NCBI RefSeq assembly: GCF_030161475.1
Contig: NZ_BSUG01000018.1
Span: 16,665-80,664, forward strand
Source: Tetragenococcus halophilus subsp. flandriensis
GTDB taxonomy: Bacteria; Bacillota; Bacilli; Lactobacillales; Enterococcaceae
Length of the DNA: 64,000 nt
Reading direction: 5' to 3'
A model generated the notes under the pieces. It did no database searches, was not told where the DNA came from, and saw only the letters and a list, made by a program, of their open reading frames with translations. Positions 59,762 to 64,000 of this stretch are shown piece by piece. Position 1 is the first letter of the stretch. Every line of letters begins with the position of its first letter. The translations under genes were made by a program, and so were the position numbers.

Positions 59762-61924
59762 ATGAGTTTAAAAACAATAAAAGACGTCAGCTACTTCAAG
59801 CTTAATAATGAAATTAATCGTCCTGTTAACGGTCAAATTCCATTAAATAAAGATCAAGAAGCGCTGGAAGCTTTCTTTAAAGAAAATGTCGAACCAAATA
59901 CTAAGACATTTGATTCGGCGATGGACAAACTAAATTATTTAATCGACAATGAGTTTTTAGACGAAACTTTCATTAGAAAATATAGTCCTGAATTTCTTGA
60001 AAGATTTTATAATTTCTTGGAAGAACAAAATTTTCGTTTTCACTCCTTTATGGCTGCATATAAGTTTTATTCACAGTATGCTTTGCGCACAAATGACGGT
60101 AGCCAATATTTAGAAGGTTATGAAGACAGAGTGGCTATTAATGCTTTATACTTTGCAGATGGAGACGAGCAGTTAGCGCTTGATCTAGCAGATGAAATGA
60201 TTCATCGTCGTTATCAACCGGCGACACCTTCATTTTTAAATGCCGGAAGAAAACGTGGTGGAGAATTGGTTTCTTGCTTTTTAGTACAGTTAACCGATGA
60301 TATGAACGCTATTGGTCGTGGTATTAACTCGGCTCTGCAGCTTTCTCGCATTGGCGGCGGCGTAGGCATTACATTGTCTAACTTGCGCGAAGCAGGCGCA
60401 CCTATTAAAGGTTACGAAGGCGCCGCTAGCGGTGTTGTTCCGGTAATGAAATTGTTTGAAGATAGCTTCAGCTATTCTAATCAATTAGGTCAACGTCAAG
60501 GCGCGGGTGTGGTTTACTTAAATGTTTTCCACCCAGACATTATAAGTTTCTTGTCTGCTAAAAAGGAAAACGCTGATGAAAAGGTTCGTGTGAAGACGTT
60601 ATCTCTAGGTGCGATTGTACCGGATAAATTTTATGAACTTACAAGAAAAAATGAAGATATGTATTTATTCAGTCCTTACAGTGTGGAAAAAGAATACGGT
60701 GTGCCATTTTCTTATGTAGACATTACAGAAGAATACGATCGTTTGGTGCATAATCCAAATATCCGCAAAACGAAAATTCGTGCCCGTGAATTAGAAGATG
60801 AAATTTCAAAATTACAACAAGAATCAGGTTATCCTTATATCATTAACATTGACACGGCTAACCGTGCCAACCCGATTGATGGTAAGATCATCATGAGTAA
60901 TTTATGTTCAGAAATTTTACAGGTACAAAAACCTTCTGTCATTAATGGCAAGCAAGATTACGAAGTACTTGGGACAGATATCAGCTGTAACTTAGGTTCA
61001 ACCAATATTGGTAATCTAATGGACAGTCCTGATTTTGGAAAATCTGTGCAAACCATGACGCGTGCATTAACCTTTGTTACAGATTCTTCAGATATCGATG
61101 TTGTGCCAACCATTCAAAATGGAAACCATTTAAACCATACCATTGGATTAGGCGCCATGGGCTTACACAGTTACTTTGCGAAAAATCATATGGAATATGG
61201 TTCTCCTGAATCTATCGAGTTTACAGATCTTTATTTCATGCTACTAAACTATTGGACATTAGTTGAAAGTAATAATATCGCAAGAGAACGGGGAACAACT
61301 TTCCATAACTTTGAAAATTCAGATTATGCTAACGGCAGCTACTTTGCTTCATATATTGCAGATGCGCCTCAACCTAAATCTGATAAAGTGCAATCTTTAT
61401 TTGAAGGAGTCTTTATTCCAAGTGCAGAGGATTGGCAAGCACTTAGCGATGAAGTACAAAAGTATGGTTTGTATCACCAAAACCGTTTGGCAGTTGCGCC
61501 AACTGGCTCAATTTCTTATATTAATGATACAAGTGCTAGTATTCATCCAATTACTCGTTTAATTGAAGAACGACAAGAAAAGAAAATTGGTAAGATCTAT
61601 TACCCAGCTGCTCATTTAGATAATGACACGATTGGTTATTACACTTCAGCTTATGATACAGATATGCGTAGAGTGATCGATATTTATGCTGCGGCGCAAA
61701 AACACGTGGATCAAGGCATGAGCTTAACTCTATTCTTACGTTCGGAAATTCCTGAAGGTCTTTACGAATGGAAGACAGACACCAATAAACAAACGACACG
61801 TGATTTGAATATTTTAAGAAACTATGCTTTTCATAAAGGGATTAAGTCTATTTACTATGTACGTACGTTTACTGAAGATGAAGAAGAAATCGGCAGCAAT
61901 CAATGCGAAAGCTGTGTCATCTAA
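59762..61924 (+). CDS. nrdE: Class Ib ribonucleoside-diphosphate reductase alpha subunit
   Basis: The 720-residue protein has PATPSFLNAGRKRGGELVSC with the first active-site Cys, SRIGGGVG, the radical-site Cys in MSNLCSEI, SCNLGSTNIGNL, APTGSISYINDTSASIHP and the C-terminal redox pair CESCVI. It lacks the N-terminal ATP cone of class Ia, as expected for NrdE. It reduces ribonucleotides to deoxyribonucleotides with NrdF and NrdH. No strong ribosome site is visible before ATG. Confidence 0.96.
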   Translation: MSLKTIKDVSYFKLNNEINRPVNGQIPLNKDQEALEAFFKENVEPNTKTFDSAMDKLNYLIDNEFLDETFIRKYSPEFLERFYNFLEEQNFRFHSFMAAYKFYSQYALRTNDGSQYLEGYEDRVAINALYFADGDEQLALDLADEMIHRRYQPATPSFLNAGRKRGGELVSCFLVQLTDDMNAIGRGINSALQLSRIGGGVGITLSNLREAGAPIKGYEGAASGVVPVMKLFEDSFSYSNQLGQRQGAGVVYLNVFHPDIISFLSAKKENADEKVRVKTLSLGAIVPDKFYELTRKNEDMYLFSPYSVEKEYGVPFSYVDITEEYDRLVHNPNIRKTKIRARELEDEISKLQQESGYPYIINIDTANRANPIDGKIIMSNLCSEILQVQKPSVINGKQDYEVLGTDISCNLGSTNIGNLMDSPDFGKSVQTMTRALTFVTDSSDIDVVPTIQNGNHLNHTIGLGAMGLHSYFAKNHMEYGSPESIEFTDLYFMLLNYWTLVESNNIARERGTTFHNFENSDYANGSYFASYIADAPQPKSDKVQSLFEGVFIPSAEDWQALSDEVQKYGLYHQNRLAVAPTGSISYINDTSASIHPITRLIEERQEKKIGKIYYPAAHLDNDTIGYYTSAYDTDMRRVIDIYAAAQKHVDQGMSLTLFLRSEIPEGLYEWKTDTNKQTTRDLNILRNYAFHKGIKSIYYVRTFTEDEEEIGSNQCESCVI

Positions 61925-61949
61925 AGTTTAGAATCAAGGAGGCGCAAAA

Positions 61950-62918
61950 ATGGCAAACACTTATTATGAAGCCATTAATTGGAACGAAATCGAAGATGTT
62001 ATCGATAAATCAACATGGGAAAAGTTAACCGAGCAATTTTGGCTAGATACGCGGATTCCTTTGTCAAACGACTTAGATGACTGGCGTAGCTTAAGTGAAC
62101 AAGAAAAACAACTTGTAGGATATGTATTTGGTGGTTTGACGCTATTGGATACCATACAATCTGAAAATGGGATGGAGCGTCTAAGAGAAGACGCTCGTAC
62201 ACCGCATGAAGAAGCTGTTTTGAATAATATTCAATTTATGGAATCTGTTCATGCGAAAAGTTATTCCTCAATTTTTACAACTTTGAATACTAAAGCAGAA
62301 ATTGATGATATCTTTGAGTGGACCAATACTAATGAATATTTGCAGAAAAAAGCAGAGCGTATCAACGAAATCTATAAAAATGGTTCACCTTTACAAAAAA
62401 AGGTCGCAAGTGTCTTTTTAGAAACTTTCTTATTTTATTCAGGTTTTTATACACCTCTGTATTATTTAGGAAATAATAAGTTGGCAAATGTGGCAGAAAT
62501 TATCAAGTTGATCATTCGTGATGAATCGGTTCATGGGACTTATATTGGTTACAAATTCCAATTAGGATTCAACGAACTTTCTGAAGAGGAACAAGAAGAA
62601 ATGAAAAATTGGATGTATGATCTTCTTTTTGAATTATATGAAAATGAAGAACATTATACTGAACAACTTTATGACGACATTGGCTGGACGGAAGAAGTTA
62701 AGACCTTCTTACGTTACAATGCTAACAAAGCTTTGATGAACATGGGACAAGATCCATTGTTTCCTGATGGCGCTAATGATGTTAATCCGATCGTTATGAA
62801 TGGGATTTCCACAGGAACCAGTAACCATGATTTCTTCTCACAAGTCGGCAATGGTTATCTTTTAGGGACTGTTGAAGCGATGAGCGATGATGATTATTTG
62901 ATTGGTTTAGATAATTAG
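61950..62918 (+). CDS. nrdF: Class Ib ribonucleoside-diphosphate reductase beta subunit
   Basis: The 322-residue protein carries the dimetal carboxylate ligands expected of NrdF: DTIQSENG, QFMESVHAKSYSSIF, the ETFLFYSGFYTPLYYLGN helix and IIRDESVHGTYIGYKF. It makes the Mn(III)-tyrosyl radical; activation in vivo needs NrdI, which is not encoded nearby. AAGGAGG precedes ATG, 25 bases after nrdE. A strong terminator follows. Confidence 0.96.
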   Translation: MANTYYEAINWNEIEDVIDKSTWEKLTEQFWLDTRIPLSNDLDDWRSLSEQEKQLVGYVFGGLTLLDTIQSENGMERLREDARTPHEEAVLNNIQFMESVHAKSYSSIFTTLNTKAEIDDIFEWTNTNEYLQKKAERINEIYKNGSPLQKKVASVFLETFLFYSGFYTPLYYLGNNKLANVAEIIKLIIRDESVHGTYIGYKFQLGFNELSEEEQEEMKNWMYDLLFELYENEEHYTEQLYDDIGWTEEVKTFLRYNANKALMNMGQDPLFPDGANDVNPIVMNGISTGTSNHDFFSQVGNGYLLGTVEAMSDDDYLIGLDN

Positions 62919-62936
62919 TTAATAAAATTTAGAGCT

Positions 62937-62987
62937 GGGTATTTTATGTTTAATGTAATGATAAACATAAAATACCCGGTTTTTTTG
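62937..62987 (+). terminator. Terminator of the nrd operon
   Basis: GGGTATTTTATGTTT and AAACATAAAATACCC are perfect 15-bp arms around 11 bases, followed by a T run. Confidence 0.9.
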
Positions 62988-63022
62988 TTTTATTTGAAAA
63001 GTATAAAACAATAATTGCTTTT

Positions 63023-63104
63023 GGTGACACATCGAGTGAAGTGCCACCAATCCAAGAAAAATTGGAGACACGTTGAAAAAGTTGCCACCAATAAGTATAA
63101 ATAA
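63023..63104. repeat. Two tandem 41-bp hairpin units
   Basis: Units start at 63023 (GGTGACACATCGAG) and 63064 (GGAGACACGTTGAA), 41 bases apart. Both end the hairpin with TGCCACC and are followed by an A-rich spacer (AATCCAAGAAAAATT, AATAAGTATAAATAA). The layout equals that of the arrays at 36938 and 58454. Confidence 0.75.
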
Positions 63105-63218
63105 TGGAGAGATTTATGGATAAATATGAGGAATTTTGGCTTGTTACAAATTAGCATGGAAATTATTCATCCTTATGTTTTTTGAATAAATGGTAGAAAA
63201 AATTACTTAGGAGAAAAT

Positions 63219-63454
63219 ATGTTAAGTAATAAAATTGGAACAAGACAAGATGAAAAACAAATTCTAGCTTTATGGGATAAAAGCGTGACGGCCACGCATG
63301 ATTTTTTAAGACGAGAGGATAAAACCAAATTCGGGAAGAAATTCCAAGTTATTTTCCTCATTTAGATATTCGACTTTGGTATGGAGAACTTGATGGATTT
63401 TATTTAGTAACAAATCTTACTAACTTTTATGAGAGCTATGATTGGGGAGTTTAA
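63219..63454 (+). pseudogene. Frameshifted and truncated GNAT acetyltransferase
   Basis: AGGAG precedes ATG 63219. The frame reads IGTRQDEKQILALWDKSVTA, then THDFLRRED, and ends at TAG after 48 codons. The +1/-1 frame continues EIPSYFPHLDIRLWYGELDG to a stop at 63454. Together they give the start of a GNAT protein (WxxSVxATHDFL ... YFPxLD). The acetyl-CoA motif region is missing, so the gene is dead. Confidence 0.65.
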
Positions 63455-63553
63455 ACATATGTGTGAGATGAAAAAGGACCACAAGAAAGAATGTATACTG
63501 TTCTTACTTTAGATTCTTAATGGTCTTGCTTTTATCGAGGGAGGGGACAAAAT

Positions 63554-63796
63554 ATGGTATGGGCTAACAATAGAGGGAATAGATTATCTTATAAAGTTCA
63601 TAAGCTAGGAAATAATGTTGTCACAACAATTCCACTAAGGGCGTTAAATATAAATCCTGGCAAGACTGTCAGATATACTATAAAAGATAATCGTGTAAAA
63701 GTAGTTAAAGACGTTGCAACAAGTAACATTGAAAGTACCATTTCAGAAACAATAGAGCACTACAATGAATTGCTGACAGAGTTAGTTGATCTTTAG
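63554..63796 (+). CDS. AbrB/MazE-like antitoxin
   Basis: The 80-residue protein has a swapped-hairpin AbrB-type N-terminus (YKVHKLGNNVVTTIPLRALN, then INPGKTVRYTIKDNRVKVVK) and a helical tail (SETIEHYNELLTELVDL) suited to toxin binding. GAGGGAGGGG precedes ATG 63554. Antitoxins of this type normally precede a toxin gene in an operon, but the next 200 bases hold only a hairpin and the start of another unit. Confidence 0.75.
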   Translation: MVWANNRGNRLSYKVHKLGNNVVTTIPLRALNINPGKTVRYTIKDNRVKVVKDVATSNIESTISETIEHYNELLTELVDL

Positions 63797-63883
63797 AAGA
63801 AAAGTGCATTTATAGTTTGTTTAGATGAAAAAATTATTTCTTAGTTTATAATAAAAAATGCCTCTTGTTTGTAGTAAAATGGT

Positions 63884-63958
63884 CCCTATAAAATAGACAC
63901 TGATAAAAAACCCCCTTTAAGCGGTATTTATCATTCTGTTTTATAGGGGCTGTTTTTT
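63884..63958 (+). terminator. Nested hairpin with T tail at the right edge
   Basis: CCCTATAAAATAG (63884-63896) pairs with CTGTTTTATAGGG (63936-63948), enclosing a second perfect stem TGATAAA/TTTATCA. GCTGTTTTTT follows. It looks like a strong terminator for the antitoxin gene. The leading TGGTCCCTATAAAATAGACA could alternatively be an IS3-family end; the window stops too soon to decide. Confidence 0.6.
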
Positions 63959-63983
63959 ATGTACAATAGAGGGAGAGAAACAT

Positions 63984-64000
63984 TTGATTTCGTTTGATCC
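63984..64000 (+). CDS. Possible start of a small XRE-like gene, cut by the window edge
   Basis: GGGAGAG lies ten bases before TTG 63984, which opens MISFDP. Small Cro/cI regulators often begin with MISF/YxPFW-type sequence, but six codons are too few for a firm call. Confidence 0.2.

Noticed and set aside
63880..64000. Definite insertion sequence end at the right edge
   Set aside because: TGGTCCCTATAAAATAGACA looks like an IS3-type terminus, but only 120 bases are visible, no transposase frame is seen and the structure is equally well explained as a terminator.

Overview
The window is AT-rich DNA from a low-GC Gram-positive bacterium of the Lactobacillales, most likely Enterococcaceae. Support comes from the T-box and FMN leaders, AGGAGG-type ribosome binding sites, an Fst-family type I toxin locus, an Rgg regulator, a RibU/ECF importer and class Ib NrdEF. 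Many acidic surface lipoproteins with Ser/Thr/Glu-rich linkers would fit a salt-adapted genus such as Tetragenococcus, but the genus is inference. The sequence looks chromosomal. No complete insertion sequence, prophage or CRISPR array is visible.

Layout. 1-7.7 kb: antitoxin RNA and terminator of a par-like locus cut by the left edge, MBL-fold protein, Rgg regulator with a divergent MFS exporter, polyol dehydrogenase, second MFS exporter, a lipoprotein gene out of frame at an A7 tract, and a VOC protein. 8-19 kb: an AsnB paralogue that lacks its glutaminase nucleophile, an anchored serine hydrolase, a HigA-like antitoxin with a toxin remnant, a small ABC exporter operon, a lipoprotein, Fic, HAD and SRPBCC proteins. 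19-27 kb is a metal region: two DtxR-type winged-helix proteins around a SAM methyltransferase, a Mn/Fe-type ABC importer whose last permease carries its own winged helix, then a Zur-box operon with zinc-free L33 and an AdcA-ZinT lipoprotein. 28-35 kb: S66 peptidase, acetyltransferase, and an FMN-riboswitch operon with RibU, its own EcfA/A'/T module and a LytTR regulator lacking the phospho-Asp. 35-45 kb: small enzymes, a P-type ATPase behind an attenuator-like leader, and a Fur-box siderophore/haem import locus with a divergent esterase. 45-50 kb: a MerR-controlled redox cluster. 50-55.5 kb: two divergent Met-type T-box operons (metQ plus an M20 amidohydrolase; two PLP enzymes of sulfur amino acid metabolism). 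55.6-64 kb: gene remnants, alpha-amylase, tRNA-Lys, the Fst-type locus, VOC protein, the nrdHEF operon behind paired NrdR boxes, a GNAT pseudogene and an orphan AbrB-type antitoxin.

Four intergenic regions carry tandem hairpin repeats with the same 41-bp period although the stem sequences are unrelated. This is the least explained structure in the window. The other main oddities are the AsnB paralogue with a dismantled glutaminase site, the homopolymer frameshift in the lipoprotein signal peptide, the regulator without its phosphorylation site, and the clustering of three winged-helix domains at the metal importer.

Start codons were reset to fit ribosome binding sites where the longest open frame looked wrong. 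Positions of short sites were counted by hand and may be off by a base.
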